Notes under the pieces: model-generated
Database searches by the model: none
What the model was told of the DNA's origin: nothing
The model's input: only the letters and a program-made list of their open reading frames with translations
Program-made: the position numbers and the translations under genes
NCBI RefSeq assembly: GCF_900221005.1
Contig: NZ_OBQI01000001.1
Span: 682,001 to 746,000, forward strand
DNA length: 64,000 bases
Reading direction: 5' to 3'
DNA from: Blastococcus aggregatus
GTDB taxonomy: Bacteria; Actinomycetota; Actinomycetes; Mycobacteriales; Geodermatophilaceae
Shown here: one piece after another, positions 32,131 through 40,771 of the stretch
Layout: each line of letters starts with the position of its first letter
Position numbering within the stretch: the first letter of the stretch is position 1

Positions 32131-33930
32131 ATGGACCCCGACATGGGGAGCGCAGCACGAGCGGAGGCCTTGAGCCCGCAGACGAACAGCCGACCGCTCC
32201 GCACGTGGCAGCGGACCGCCCTCGAGCAGTACGAGGAGACCTCCCCGAAGGACTTCCTCGTCACCGCGACGCCCGGCGCCGGCAAGACCACCTTCGCCCT
32301 GACGCTGGCCTCGCGACTGCTGTCCCGCCGCGAGGTCGCACGGGTCGTCGTCGTCTGCCCGACCGACCACCTGCGCATGCAGTGGGCCGACGCCGCGGAC
32401 GCGATGGGCATCGTGCTGGACCCGGGGCTGACCAACGCCGTCGGCCCGGTGCGGGCCGGCACCCAGGGCTACGTGACCACCTACGCGCAGGTCGCGGGCA
32501 AGCCGATGCTGCACGCCGCCCGCTCCACCTCGGTGAAGACGCTGGTGATCCTGGACGAGGTGCACCACGCCGGTGACGGCCTCTCGTGGGGCGAGGCGTC
32601 GGAAGAGGCTTTCGGCCGGGCCGCGCGCCGGCTCTGCCTGACCGGGACGCCGTTCCGCACCAAGCCCGACGAGCGCATCCCCTTCGTGCGCTACGAGGAG
32701 GACACCTTCGAGGGCGACGCCGGCGAGAGCGGTGTCGGCCTGGTCAGCCGCGCGGACTACACCTACGGCTACAAGGAGGCGCTGGCCGACAACGTCGTCC
32801 GCCCCGTCGTCTTCGCCGCCTACACCGGCACCTCCCGCTGGCGTAACTCCGCCGGCGAGGTCGTCGCCGCGTCCCTCTCGGAGGCGGGCACCCGCTCGGT
32901 CGAGATGCAGGCGTGGCGCACCGCGCTGGACCCCAAGGGCCAGTGGGTGCCGCACGTCATCGCCGCGATGGACGACCGGATCACCCACCTGCGCGAGACC
33001 GGCATGCCCGACGCCGCCGGGCTGATCCTCGCCAGCGACCAGGACGACGCCCGCGCCTACGCCAAGATCGTCCGCCGGGTGACCGGCAAGGCCGCCGAGC
33101 TGATCCTCTCCGACGACCCGAAGGCCTCGAAGAAGATCGAGCGCTTCGCCACCGGCTCGGCCCGCATCGCCGTCTGCGTCAGGATGATCTCCGAGGGCGT
33201 CGACGTCCCCCGCGCCGCCGTCCTGGCGTGGATGACCTCCTACCGGACCCCGTTGTTCTTCGCCCAGGCCGTCGGCCGCGTCGTCCGCTCCCGCGCGCCG
33301 CACGAGTCGGCGACGGTCTTCCTCCCCGCGGTGCGCCCGCTGCTGTCGCTGGCCGCCGCGATGGAGGAGCAGCGCAACCACGTCATGCCGCCGCCGAAGA
33401 CACAGCCGGACGAGGAGCTCGAGGCGCTGGACCTGCCGCCGCGGGAGCCGCGCGAGGGCGAGGCGAAGCAGTGGGAGGCGCTCGAGGCCGACGCGCGCTT
33501 CGCGCACGTCCTGCACAGCGGGACGGCGCACACCGGCGAGGGCTCGGGCCCGACGCTGGTGGTCGGCGAGGACGAGGAGGAGTTCCTCGGCATCCCCGGG
33601 CTGCTCACCCCTGCCCAGACCGCCGAGCTGCTCTCCAAGCGGGACGACGAGCTGCGCATCCGGGTCGCGCAGAGCCACCGCGACAACCCCGACGACTTCA
33701 TGGTCGTCGAGGACCACCCCGACGAGGACGACGCCGGCCGCTCGTGGCGCGACGCCGCCGAGCTGCGCCGGGAGATCAACAAGCTGGTCAACCGGGTCGC
33801 GGCGCGCACCGCGCAGCCGCAGGCCGTGGTGCACACGCAGCTGCGCGCCTCGGTGCCCGGCCCGCCGTCGGCGTCGGCGTCGGTCGACGTGCTCCGTGCC
33901 CGCCGGGAGCGCCTGCGCACGATGCTGTGA
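32131..33930 (+). CDS. DEAD/DEAH-box superfamily 2 helicase
   Basis: A 599-residue helicase. Motif I is TPGAGKTTFA near 47, motif Ia VVVCPTDHLRMQW, motif II ILDEVHHAGD near 141, motif III RLCLTGTPFRT, motif V MISEGVDVPRAAVL and motif VI QAVGRVVRSR. The C-terminal 170 residues are charged and specific to the actinobacterial group. It probably translocates on double-stranded DNA or RNA. The start is not secure: the ATG at 32131 is used, with an ATG at 32143 as an alternative. The 235-base region between it and the divergent HNH gene holds the SOS box and a GC-rich inverted stretch around 32043-32066. Confidence 0.87.
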   Translation: MDPDMGSAARAEALSPQTNSRPLRTWQRTALEQYEETSPKDFLVTATPGAGKTTFALTLASRLLSRREVARVVVVCPTDHLRMQWADAADAMGIVLDPGLTNAVGPVRAGTQGYVTTYAQVAGKPMLHAARSTSVKTLVILDEVHHAGDGLSWGEASEEAFGRAARRLCLTGTPFRTKPDERIPFVRYEEDTFEGDAGESGVGLVSRADYTYGYKEALADNVVRPVVFAAYTGTSRWRNSAGEVVAASLSEAGTRSVEMQAWRTALDPKGQWVPHVIAAMDDRITHLRETGMPDAAGLILASDQDDARAYAKIVRRVTGKAAELILSDDPKASKKIERFATGSARIAVCVRMISEGVDVPRAAVLAWMTSYRTPLFFAQAVGRVVRSRAPHESATVFLPAVRPLLSLAAAMEEQRNHVMPPPKTQPDEELEALDLPPREPREGEAKQWEALEADARFAHVLHSGTAHTGEGSGPTLVVGEDEEEFLGIPGLLTPAQTAELLSKRDDELRIRVAQSHRDNPDDFMVVEDHPDEDDAGRSWRDAAELRREINKLVNRVAARTAQPQAVVHTQLRASVPGPPSASASVDVLRARRERLRTML

Positions 33931-33931
33931 G

Positions 33932-36913
33932 CTAGGGCAGCAGGCCCCGGTTCGCCGCGATGGCGACGGCCTCGGTGCGGCCGTTGGCGCCGAGCTTGGC
34001 CAGGATGTTGCTGACGTGCACGCTCGCGGTCTTCTCGCTGATGAAGAGCTCGGCCCCGACCTGCCGGTTCGTCCGGCCCTGCGCCAGCAGCGCGAGCACC
34101 TCGGCCTCCCGCGGGGTGAAGACGGCGCCGATCTCCACCGGACGCACTCCCCCGACCTCGAGCCGGCCGCGGCGGGCCAGCGCCTCGAGCGCGGTCCGCA
34201 GGGGCGTCGCGCCGAGGCGCACCGCGACCGCGTGCGCCGCCGCCGCCTGCTCGGCCGCACCCGCCCGGTCACCGTCGGCCAGGAGCGCCTCGGCCAGCCG
34301 CCACCGCGACCGGGCCTGCTCGTAGACGTGGCCGAACCCGAACGCCTCGACCGCTGCCCGCCACAGCTCGACCGCCGACTCCCCGCGCACCCGGGCGGCC
34401 TCCGCCTCGACCCGGGCCAGCCAGGCCTGCGCCTCGACCCCCATGACGTCGCCGTAGGTCTTGCGGTAGATCTTCACCGCGGTCCGGGCCGCCTCGGCCA
34501 GCTCATACCCCGCCCGCACCCAGCGCTCCACCGCCGCTTCGTCGCCGACCCGGCGGGCAGCGATCGTCGCATCGGCCACGGGCATCAGCGCCGTCCCGGC
34601 CAGCCGCAGGATGCCGAGGTGGTCGTCGTCCCACTCCTGACGCAGCCGCCGGTAGACCGTCTGCGCGCGGTCCACGGCCTCCTGCGGCCGGCCCTCCCAG
34701 GCTGCGAGGTCGATCTCCGATCCCGCGGTGACCAGGTCCAGCAACACGTGCGCGCTCAGCCGCGGGATCAGCCCGCGCGCCCAGTCGGCCCGTGCGCGCG
34801 CGGCCGGATCCCCGCGTCCGACGAGCACGAGCAGCGCGGCGGCCCGCACGTGCGCCGACATCTCCGGCACGCGGGCCAGCACGTCGGCCTCCGCGAGGCT
34901 CGCGTCCCAGTCGCCGGCCATGTACAGCGCGGTGACGTGCAGGTGCCGCAGCTCCGCCGGGTAGTACGACCACTCGACGCCGAGGTCCCGGGCCCGCCGC
35001 GTGCCGAGCGCGGTCCACTCCAGCGCCTCGGCGATCCCCCCCGCCTCGAAGGTGACCGTCGCCAGATTGAAGATCACCCGCATCTCCACCTCGACGTCGC
35101 CGGACCGGCGCGCCCGCAGCAGCGCCTCGTCGAGCCGGGCCCGTACCGCCGCCGGATCGGTGCCGGGCCGCGACCGCGCCTGGGTGACCGCGATGTCGGC
35201 CCAGGCCCCGTCGAACCCCAGCGCGTCGGCCGCGGCGAGCGCCTCGTCCGCAGCTGCGTCCGCCTCGTCGATCCGGCCGACCGAGTAGCTCATCCGCGCG
35301 TGCGTCGCCGCCGCCCAGGTGCGCGTGCGCGACGGCGGCTGCGCGGGCACCAGCGCCATCGCCGCCGCGCTCTCGCGGTGGGCGCCCGCGTCGTCCTCGA
35401 CCCGCACCATCGCCTGCGCCAGCGTGTAGTGGACCCGCGCCCGCTCGGCCGGCTCAGCGCCCGCCGGCAGCACCTCGAGCGCCGCGCGCAGCAGGGCGAC
35501 GGCGCGCGAGGGCTCGCCGACCGTGCGCGCGGCCGCCGCGGTCTCCTGCAGCAGAGCGGCCTGGTCGCGCCCCGCCCGCTCCGCGGCGTCGGGCACCGCG
35601 GACCACAGGGCCAGCGCGGCCTCTAGGTGCTGGAGCTGCTCGGCGGGCGCACCCACGCCCCGGGCCGCGGCCGCCGCCTCCAGCGACGCAGCGAAGGCGC
35701 CCGGCAGGTCGTGGCTCTCGCGCGCGTGGTGCGCCCGCTCGGCCGCCGTCCCGGCGGCCGGCTCGCGGGCCAGGTAGCCGGCGATCGCCGCGTGCAGCCG
35801 CACCCGCTCACCGGGCAGCAGATCGGCGAGCACCGCCTCCCGCAGCAGCGCGTGTCGGAACCGGTAGCGACCGTCGTCGGAGACCACCAACAGGTGGGAG
35901 TGCACGACCTCGGCGAGCACGGTCTGCAGGCCGCCGTCGTCGAGCCCGCTCACGGCGGCCACGAGCTCGTGCCGGACCCGGCGACCGGCCACGGCAGCGA
36001 CGCGCAGTACCTGCTGCGCGTCCGGAGAACGCTGCTCGACGCGGGCGAGGAGGACGTCGGTCAGCGCCAGGGGCAGCGCCTCGCCGTGCAGCCCGGCCGC
36101 CAGCAGCTCTTCGGCGTAGAAGGCGTTGCCCTCGGCGCGGATGACGACGTCCTCCAGCACGGAGTCCGGCAGTGGACCGGAGGTGGCGGCCAGCCGGCGC
36201 ACGAGCGCCCCGACGTCGGAGTCGGGCAGCGGGCTGAGCTCCAGCCGCTCCACGCCCGGCAGCCGGACCAGCTCCGCCAGCAGCGGGCGCAGCGGGTGGC
36301 GCCGGTGCAGGTCGTCGGCCCGGTAGGAACCGACTACGGCGACCGGCTCGTCCGAGAGCCGCGCGAGCAGGTACCGCAGCAGGTCGCGGCTCGACCGGTC
36401 GGCCCAGTGCAGGTCCTCCAGCACCACCAGCAGGGGCCGTTCGGCGGCCAGTTCGCACAGCAGGGCGGCCACCGCCTCGAAGAGCTGCAACCGGCCGTCG
36501 TTCACCGGCGGCGGCGCCGCGCGGTGCGGCAGCGGGCGGGTGAGGTCGCCCCCCTCACCGGCAGGCACCGCCGGCTCGGCCGGCACCGGACGACCGGCGA
36601 ACAGCGGCGCGAGCACCGGGTTCGCCCCGGCAGCCAGCGAGGGGTCGGCGGCCACCGGCCGCAGCAGGTCGACGAAGGGCAGGTAGGGCAGGCCGACGTC
36701 GCCGAGGTCCACGCAGTGCCCGATCAGCACCCGCACCCCCCGCTCGCCGGCGCGGACCGCCAGCTCATCGAGCAGCCGGGTCTTGCCAACACCGGCGTCG
36801 CCGGAGAGCAGCACGGTGCCCGCCCGCCCGGCGGCCGCACGGTCGACGGCCTCCAGCAGGAGGGCGAGCTCGGAGGCCCGTCCCACCATCGGCGCGTCGT
36901 CCCAGCGGGGCAT
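33932..36913 (-). CDS. Large LuxR-type AAA regulator (LAL family)
   Basis: A 993-residue regulator. The N-terminal ATPase has GRASELALLL, Walker A SGDAGVGKT at about 37-45 and Walker B LLVVLEDLHWAD near 175. A long tetratricopeptide-like helical middle follows (about 380-900). The C-terminal LuxR helix-turn-helix covers the last 65 residues (TPREAEVLALLAQGRTNRQV, EKTASVHVSNILAKLGA). Such proteins activate transcription on ligand binding, as in MalT. The ATG at 36913 begins MPRWDDAPMVGR. The stop lies two bases from the helicase stop. A 43-residue ORF precedes it on the same strand. Targets are unknown. Confidence 0.9.
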   Translation of the reverse strand: MPRWDDAPMVGRASELALLLEAVDRAAAGRAGTVLLSGDAGVGKTRLLDELAVRAGERGVRVLIGHCVDLGDVGLPYLPFVDLLRPVAADPSLAAGANPVLAPLFAGRPVPAEPAVPAGEGGDLTRPLPHRAAPPPVNDGRLQLFEAVAALLCELAAERPLLVVLEDLHWADRSSRDLLRYLLARLSDEPVAVVGSYRADDLHRRHPLRPLLAELVRLPGVERLELSPLPDSDVGALVRRLAATSGPLPDSVLEDVVIRAEGNAFYAEELLAAGLHGEALPLALTDVLLARVEQRSPDAQQVLRVAAVAGRRVRHELVAAVSGLDDGGLQTVLAEVVHSHLLVVSDDGRYRFRHALLREAVLADLLPGERVRLHAAIAGYLAREPAAGTAAERAHHARESHDLPGAFAASLEAAAAARGVGAPAEQLQHLEAALALWSAVPDAAERAGRDQAALLQETAAAARTVGEPSRAVALLRAALEVLPAGAEPAERARVHYTLAQAMVRVEDDAGAHRESAAAMALVPAQPPSRTRTWAAATHARMSYSVGRIDEADAAADEALAAADALGFDGAWADIAVTQARSRPGTDPAAVRARLDEALLRARRSGDVEVEMRVIFNLATVTFEAGGIAEALEWTALGTRRARDLGVEWSYYPAELRHLHVTALYMAGDWDASLAEADVLARVPEMSAHVRAAALLVLVGRGDPAARARADWARGLIPRLSAHVLLDLVTAGSEIDLAAWEGRPQEAVDRAQTVYRRLRQEWDDDHLGILRLAGTALMPVADATIAARRVGDEAAVERWVRAGYELAEAARTAVKIYRKTYGDVMGVEAQAWLARVEAEAARVRGESAVELWRAAVEAFGFGHVYEQARSRWRLAEALLADGDRAGAAEQAAAAHAVAVRLGATPLRTALEALARRGRLEVGGVRPVEIGAVFTPREAEVLALLAQGRTNRQVGAELFISEKTASVHVSNILAKLGANGRTEAVAIAANRGLLP

Positions 36914-36969
36914 GGCGACGATCGTGGCACGGGCCTCCGACAGGACCGAACCGGTTCCGCGGCGGGGGG

Positions 36970-37101
36970 TCAGCGCGAGCGCCGGCGGCTGCGGAACCAC
37001 GGGTTGCGGCGGGTCCGCGTGCCGGCACCGGCGGCGGCGAGCACCTCGCGGCGGTAGGCGATCTCCGCCTCGAGGGCGGGGCTGCTGTAGTGGAGCGTCA
37101 T
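36970..37101 (-). CDS. 43-residue basic small protein
   Basis: A small open frame that starts with ATG at 37101 behind a GGAAGG and encodes MTLHYSSPALEAEIAYRREV followed by a basic tail with RTRRNPWFRSRRRSR. The N-terminal half is an amphipathic helix and the tail is strongly positive, suggesting nucleic-acid or membrane binding. It lies 56 bases upstream of the LuxR-type regulator gene on the same strand, so they may be co-transcribed. I recognise no family. Coding status rests on the ribosome site, position and plausible composition. Confidence 0.55.
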   Translation of the reverse strand: MTLHYSSPALEAEIAYRREVLAAAGAGTRTRRNPWFRSRRRSR

Positions 37102-37201
37102 CGTCGTGCCTTCCGTCGTCCCTGGTGTGGATGACGACGACGTTCGTGCTGAGGCCCCGGGCCGGGCATCGGCAGGTCACGCGTTTCTGCGGCGTCGAGC
37201 C

Positions 37202-37219
37202 GTCTGAGGGGCCTCAGAC
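37202..37219. repeat. Perfect 8+8 palindrome in an intergenic region
   Basis: GTCTGAGG (37202-37209) and CCTCAGAC (37212-37219) are perfect complements with a two-base centre. It lies between the divergent 43-residue ORF and the DUF6458 gene. A regulator binding site is more likely than a terminator because neither gene ends here. Confidence 0.5.
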
Positions 37220-37342
37220 CGCACCCCTTCGGGGGACATCGCCGGCCTGGGCGGTTCCCGGGAGCGCCCGAGGGCATGCCGCTGGCCGCGGCGTCCGCCG
37301 CCGGCTCGGGTCCGCCCGCAGCCGCAGCAGAGGGAGTACGGC

Positions 37343-37588
37343 ATGAGGCTCGGAACCGGCATCGTCCTGCTCGCGCTCGGCGCGATCCTGACCTTCGCCC
37401 TGGACGTCGACGTCAGCGGCATCGACCTGCAGGTGGTCGGCTGGATCCTGATGATCGTCGGAGCGCTGGGGATCGTCCTCGAGCTGGCGGTGTGGGGTCC
37501 CCGCCAGCGCCGCGTCACGCGGACGGACGCCTACGCCGAACCGGGCTCGGCACCGGTCCGCCGGAGCACCACCGAAGAGACCTACTGA
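37343..37588 (+). CDS. DUF6458 small membrane protein
   Basis: An 81-residue protein with two membrane helices (GIVLLALGAILTFAL and VGWILMIVGALGIVLELAVW) joined by the DVDVSGIDLQV loop, then a cytoplasmic RQRRVTR tail. This is the common actinobacterial DUF6458 family. The ATG follows a GAGGGAG-like ribosome site. A strong hairpin lies downstream. Function is unknown. Confidence 0.82.
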   Translation: MRLGTGIVLLALGAILTFALDVDVSGIDLQVVGWILMIVGALGIVLELAVWGPRQRRVTRTDAYAEPGSAPVRRSTTEETY

Positions 37589-37607
37589 GCGCTGCCCGGC
37601 ACGACGA

Positions 37608-37636
37608 GGGCCCCGTCCGCGAGGACGGGGGCCCTT
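37608..37636 (+). terminator. Hairpin after the DUF6458 gene
   Basis: GGGCCCCGTCC pairs with GGACGGGGGCCC with one bulged G and a four-base loop, followed by TTCG. It begins 20 bases after the stop. Confidence 0.75.
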
Positions 37637-37899
37637 CGTGCAACTGAGGTCCGGACCGGATGACGGCCGCCTCGCGGCGAAAAGCACAACACAGCTCCAG
37701 GCCCCCGACCGAGGTCGGGGCGGTAGTCCGTGAAGGCGTAACCAAATGGCACCCGGGGGCACGTGGCACCCGGCCCGGACAGGACCCAGGGTACGCGCCG
37801 GCGAAGAGCTGCGGTGTCGACCCGAGTGGGGCCCGGAGGGTCCCGCGCAGGGGCGACGAAACGGCTCCTCGCAGGCGGGGCACGGCTCCTGGCCGCGGT
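37637..37899. other. Gene-free intergenic stretch with palindromes
   Basis: About 260 bases between two gene ends, with no ORF I trust. It holds CCCCGACC/GGTCGGGG (37703-37710 and 37713-37720), two copies of TGGCACCCG around 37747-37776, and two copies of ACGGCTCCT near 37861 and 37882. The folded structure could be part of a small RNA or a dispersed repeat. Nothing matches an RNA family I know. Confidence 0.4.
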
Positions 37900-37902
37900 G
37901 CG
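37882..37902. repeat. 21-bp repeat, copy 1
   Basis: ACGGCTCCTGGCCGCGGTGC plus one G occurs here downstream of the LURP-like gene and again, identical, at 62093-62113 inside the end of rlmB. A perfect 21-base match within 64 kb is unlikely by chance even at this GC content. Confidence 0.6.
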
Positions 37903-37916
37903 ACGCGGAGCGTCGC
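37900..37916 (-). terminator. Hairpin after the LURP-like gene
   Basis: GCGACGC and GCGTCGC are perfect seven-base arms around a three-base loop, starting three bases after the stop codon on the minus strand. The hairpin is a plausible terminator of the LURP-like gene. Confidence 0.65.
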
Positions 37917-37919
37917 CGT

Positions 37920-38690
37920 TCAGTTGAAGCCGCGGTCGTCCTGCTTGAGGGCGGTGTCGACGGTCAGCGCGGAGGCGATGACCAGGCTGGCCAGCGGCTC
38001 GGGCAGCCGGACGTGCACGAGGACGACGTAGCGGTCGGCCGTGGTGAACATCGTCCGCGCCAGGCCCTCCCACTTCTTCGTGATCCGGGCGACCTCCGTG
38101 CCGGCCGCGTCGGTGATCGCGAAGTCCCAGGCCCGCCAGTTCTCGGCCTGGATCGCGCCGACCACCTGGCCGCCGGCGACGAGGTCGAAGCGGATCTTCC
38201 CGAACACGTTGGCCTGCACGATCTCGCCGACCGGGCTGCCGTCCGGCCGCGCCACGAGGACCCGCGACTTCATCAGCTTCGCCGGCCGGGTCAGCACGAG
38301 GACCGGCCCGCGGGCGTCGCGCACCTCGAGCGTGTGGGTGAGGAACTGGTCGAGCTGGCTGAACAGCCGCACCGCCTTCTTCACCGCGCTCTGCCCCACC
38401 TGGACGACGGCGCCGATCTGGTTGCCCTCGCCGTCGAGGACCGCGTACTCGTTGGTCAGCTCGATCAGCTTGGTCTTCTGGTTCACCAGCAGGACCGACT
38501 GGTCGTAGAGCGACGGGCCGGCACCCTGCGGCACGTGCGGCGGCGTCATGGGGGCGGGCGGCGGTGGCGGTGACGCGGCGGGAGCGGCCTGCTGGACGTG
38601 CTCGGTCCAGCCCTGGCCGTCCCACCAGCGGGTGCCGGGCGTGCCTGCGGGGTCGGGGTACCAGCCCGGAGGGGGCGGAGGCTGAGTCAC
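37920..38690 (-). CDS. DUF2510 plus LURP-one/phospholipid-scramblase-like protein
   Basis: A 256-residue protein. Residues 1-30 carry the DUF2510 motif PGWYPDPAGTPGTRWWDGQGW. A proline-rich linker of about 30 residues follows, then a Tubby-like LURP-one/scramblase domain (LYDQSVLLVNQKTKLIELTN to the C-terminus). The fold binds lipids in relatives, but its bacterial role is unknown. The GTG at 38690 lies six bases after a TACGGT -10, so the mRNA is probably leaderless. Confidence 0.83.
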   Translation of the reverse strand: MTQPPPPPGWYPDPAGTPGTRWWDGQGWTEHVQQAAPAASPPPPPAPMTPPHVPQGAGPSLYDQSVLLVNQKTKLIELTNEYAVLDGEGNQIGAVVQVGQSAVKKAVRLFSQLDQFLTHTLEVRDARGPVLVLTRPAKLMKSRVLVARPDGSPVGEIVQANVFGKIRFDLVAGGQVVGAIQAENWRAWDFAITDAAGTEVARITKKWEGLARTMFTTADRYVVLVHVRLPEPLASLVIASALTVDTALKQDDRGFN

Positions 38691-38696
38691 GGCCGC

Positions 38697-38702
38697 ACCG
38701 TA
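38697..38702 (-). promoter_or_regulatory. -10 element of the LURP-like gene
   Basis: TACGGT on the minus strand ends six bases before the GTG at 38690. No ribosome site is visible between them. Confidence 0.5.
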
Positions 38703-38747
38703 GCGGGACGCCGTCGCGGTGTCGGTGCCCCGTGCCAGACTCGCCGC

Positions 38748-39425
38748 GTGAGCGACCTGGTCGGCTTCGAGGCGTGGGCGGCGCTGGCCGGCGACTCCCC
38801 CACCTCGCGCACCGAGTGGGCCGCCGTCGTCCGGGCGTGGGGCGAGCCGCACCGCCGGTACCACGACCTCGCGCACCTGGCCGCCGTCCTGGGCATCGTC
38901 GACCGGCTGGCCGACGACGCGACCGACCCCGCCGCGGTGCGGCTGGCCGCCTGGTACCACGACGTCGTCTACGACCCGCGGCGGAACGACAACGAGGCGT
39001 CGAGCGCCGGCCGGGCGCGAGCGGGGCTGCGCGGACTGGTCCCCGACGAGCGGATCGCGGAGGTCGAGCGGCTGGTGCTGCTCACCGCCGGCCACGCGGT
39101 GGAGCCCGGCGACGCGAACGGCGCGGTGCTCTGCGACGCCGATCTCGCGGTGCTGGCCTCCCCGCCGGAGTCCTACGCCGCCTACGCGTCCGCGGTGCGC
39201 GAGGAGTACGGCCACGTCCCCGACGAGCTGTTCACCGCGGGACGGATCGCCGTCCTGGAGCAGTTGCTGGCGCTGCCCCGGCTCTACCGGCTGCCCGTCG
39301 TCGCCGGCACCTGGGAGCCGCGGGCGCGGGCGAACATGGCGGCCGAGCTCAGCCTGCTGCGCGCCCGCTCGGCTTCGGCAGGCGGGGCTTCCGGACCCGC
39401 AATCCCGCCGCCAGCAGCCGGCTGA
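38748..39425 (+). CDS. HD-domain phosphohydrolase-like protein
   Basis: A 225-residue protein with the metal-binding HD motifs: His in RRYHDLAHL (about 45), the HD pair in AAWYHDVVYD (about 73) and Asp in LCDADLAVL (about 129). The family hydrolyses phosphomonoester bonds in nucleotides or similar small molecules. It starts at a GTG preceded by a CAGACT -10-like element at leaderless spacing. The last 77 bases overlap the 3' end of the convergent DUF4031 gene. Confidence 0.83.
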   Translation: MSDLVGFEAWAALAGDSPTSRTEWAAVVRAWGEPHRRYHDLAHLAAVLGIVDRLADDATDPAAVRLAAWYHDVVYDPRRNDNEASSAGRARAGLRGLVPDERIAEVERLVLLTAGHAVEPGDANGAVLCDADLAVLASPPESYAAYASAVREEYGHVPDELFTAGRIAVLEQLLALPRLYRLPVVAGTWEPRARANMAAELSLLRARSASAGGASGPAIPPPAAG

Positions 39426-39642
39426 GCAGCTCCCGGCACTCGACCGGCTGCGCACCTGCGGCGACAGCGACGTCGTAGAGCTCCACCGGGACGTCGTAGT
39501 GGTCGCCCTGGAACGCCCGCCGGGGGATGCCGAGCTCGGCCTCGACGAAGGCGTGCAGCTCGTCGTAGGAGGTGTCGCTGACCAGGTGCGACCACCTCCG
39601 GCCCCGCCACGGCCACACGGGGGTGTCGATCAGCACCGTCAC
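39349..39642 (-). CDS. DUF4031 family protein
   Basis: A 97-residue protein that starts MTVLIDTPVWPWRGRRWSHL and contains SDTSYDELHAFVEAELGIP and FQGDHYDVP, the signature of the DUF4031 family, found widely but without a known function. The conserved His, Asp and Trp residues suggest a small enzyme. The GTG at 39642 lies six bases after CAGACT. Its C-terminal 25 codons lie antisense to the end of the HD-domain gene. Confidence 0.82.
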   Translation of the reverse strand: MTVLIDTPVWPWRGRRWSHLVSDTSYDELHAFVEAELGIPRRAFQGDHYDVPVELYDVAVAAGAQPVECRELLSRLLAAGLRVRKPRLPKPSGRAAG

Positions 39643-39665
39643 GGGAGCAGTCTGCCCGCCGCGGC

Positions 39666-39671
39666 TAGCGT
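39666..39671 (+). promoter_or_regulatory. -10 element of the Gfo/Idh/MocA gene
   Basis: TAGCGT ends seven bases before the GTG at 39679; leaderless initiation is likely. Confidence 0.5.
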
Positions 39672-39678
39672 GCGACGG

Positions 39679-40674
39679 GTGAGCGCAGAGATCCGCTGGG
39701 GCATCGTCGGGCCGGGCCGCATCGCCGAGAGCCTGCTGCCCGACTTCGCGCACGTGCCGCACGCCCGCGTCGTCGCGGTCGCCTCGCGGTCGCAGGAGCG
39801 GGCCGACGCGTTCGCCGCGCGGCACGGGATCGACCGCGCGTACGGCTCGTACGCAGCGATCCTGGCCGACCCGGACGTCGACGTCCTCTACGTCGCGACC
39901 CCGCACGCCCAGCACGCCACCGTCGCCCTGGCCGCGCTGCGCGCGGGCAAGGCGCTGCTGGTGGAGAAGTCGTTCACCGCCACCACGGCGGGCGCGCGGG
40001 AGGTCGTCGACCTGGCCCGCGAGACGGGCGTCTTCACCATGGAGGCGATGTGGACCCGCTTCCAGCCGGCGGTCGTCGCCCTGCGGGAGCTCGTGACCGA
40101 CGGCGCGATCGGCGAGGTGCGGTCGGTCCAGGCCGACCTCGGGGTCTCCCGCGAGTACGACCCGGCCGACCGGCTGTTCGCCCTCGACCTCGGCGGCGGC
40201 GCACTGCTCGATCTCGGCGTCTACGTCGTCTCGTTCGCCCAGTTCCTGCTCGGGACGCCGCAGCGCGTCGTCGCCACCGGATCGCGGTTCCCCTCCGGCG
40301 TCGACGCCGAGTTCGGGCTGCTGCTCGGCTACGACGACGGCCGGACCGCCACGCTGCTCGCCTCGCTGCGCCAGGCGCTGCCCGGCCAGGCGCGGGTGTT
40401 CGGCACCGCCGGCTGGATCGACGTCCTCCCACGGTTCCACCACCCGGACACGATCGTGCTGCACCGCGCCGGCGCCGAGCCGGAGACGATCACCCGCCCG
40501 GCGACCGGGGTCGGCTACGCGCACGAGCTCATCGAGGTCACCGAGTGCCTGCGCGCCGGACGCACCGAGAGCGCGGTCATGCCGCTGGCCGACACCCTCG
40601 CCGTCCAGGACGTGCTCGGGCAGGCCGCCGAGCAGCTCGGCGTGGGGCACGGGGAGGACCGCACCCCCGTGTGA
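39679..40674 (+). CDS. Gfo/Idh/MocA family oxidoreductase
   Basis: A 331-residue dehydrogenase. The N-terminal Rossmann domain carries WGIVGPGRIAESLL and the catalytic-region motif LLVEKSFTAT (EKP-like, with Ser in place of Pro). The C-terminal domain has DLGGGALLDLGVYVVSF, typical of the trans-1,2-dihydrobenzene-1,2-diol dehydrogenase-like branch of the family. It should oxidise or reduce a sugar or cyclitol with NAD(P). The substrate cannot be predicted. The GTG start follows a clear -10 element. Confidence 0.88.
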   Translation: MSAEIRWGIVGPGRIAESLLPDFAHVPHARVVAVASRSQERADAFAARHGIDRAYGSYAAILADPDVDVLYVATPHAQHATVALAALRAGKALLVEKSFTATTAGAREVVDLARETGVFTMEAMWTRFQPAVVALRELVTDGAIGEVRSVQADLGVSREYDPADRLFALDLGGGALLDLGVYVVSFAQFLLGTPQRVVATGSRFPSGVDAEFGLLLGYDDGRTATLLASLRQALPGQARVFGTAGWIDVLPRFHHPDTIVLHRAGAEPETITRPATGVGYAHELIEVTECLRAGRTESAVMPLADTLAVQDVLGQAAEQLGVGHGEDRTPV

Positions 40675-40771
40675 CGTTCCCCCGTCCGGGTGGCCGGGCT
40701 CCAGCCCGCGGTCGGGGCTGCCGATGGTGGAGGGAAGAGCCCGAACAGCCCGCACCAGGAGGACCCCCCGC

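Noticed and set aside
37661..38031. Open frame across the intergenic region 37660-38031
   Set aside because: The product is Arg/Ser/Pro-rich without conserved features, and it runs antisense into the end of the LURP-like gene.
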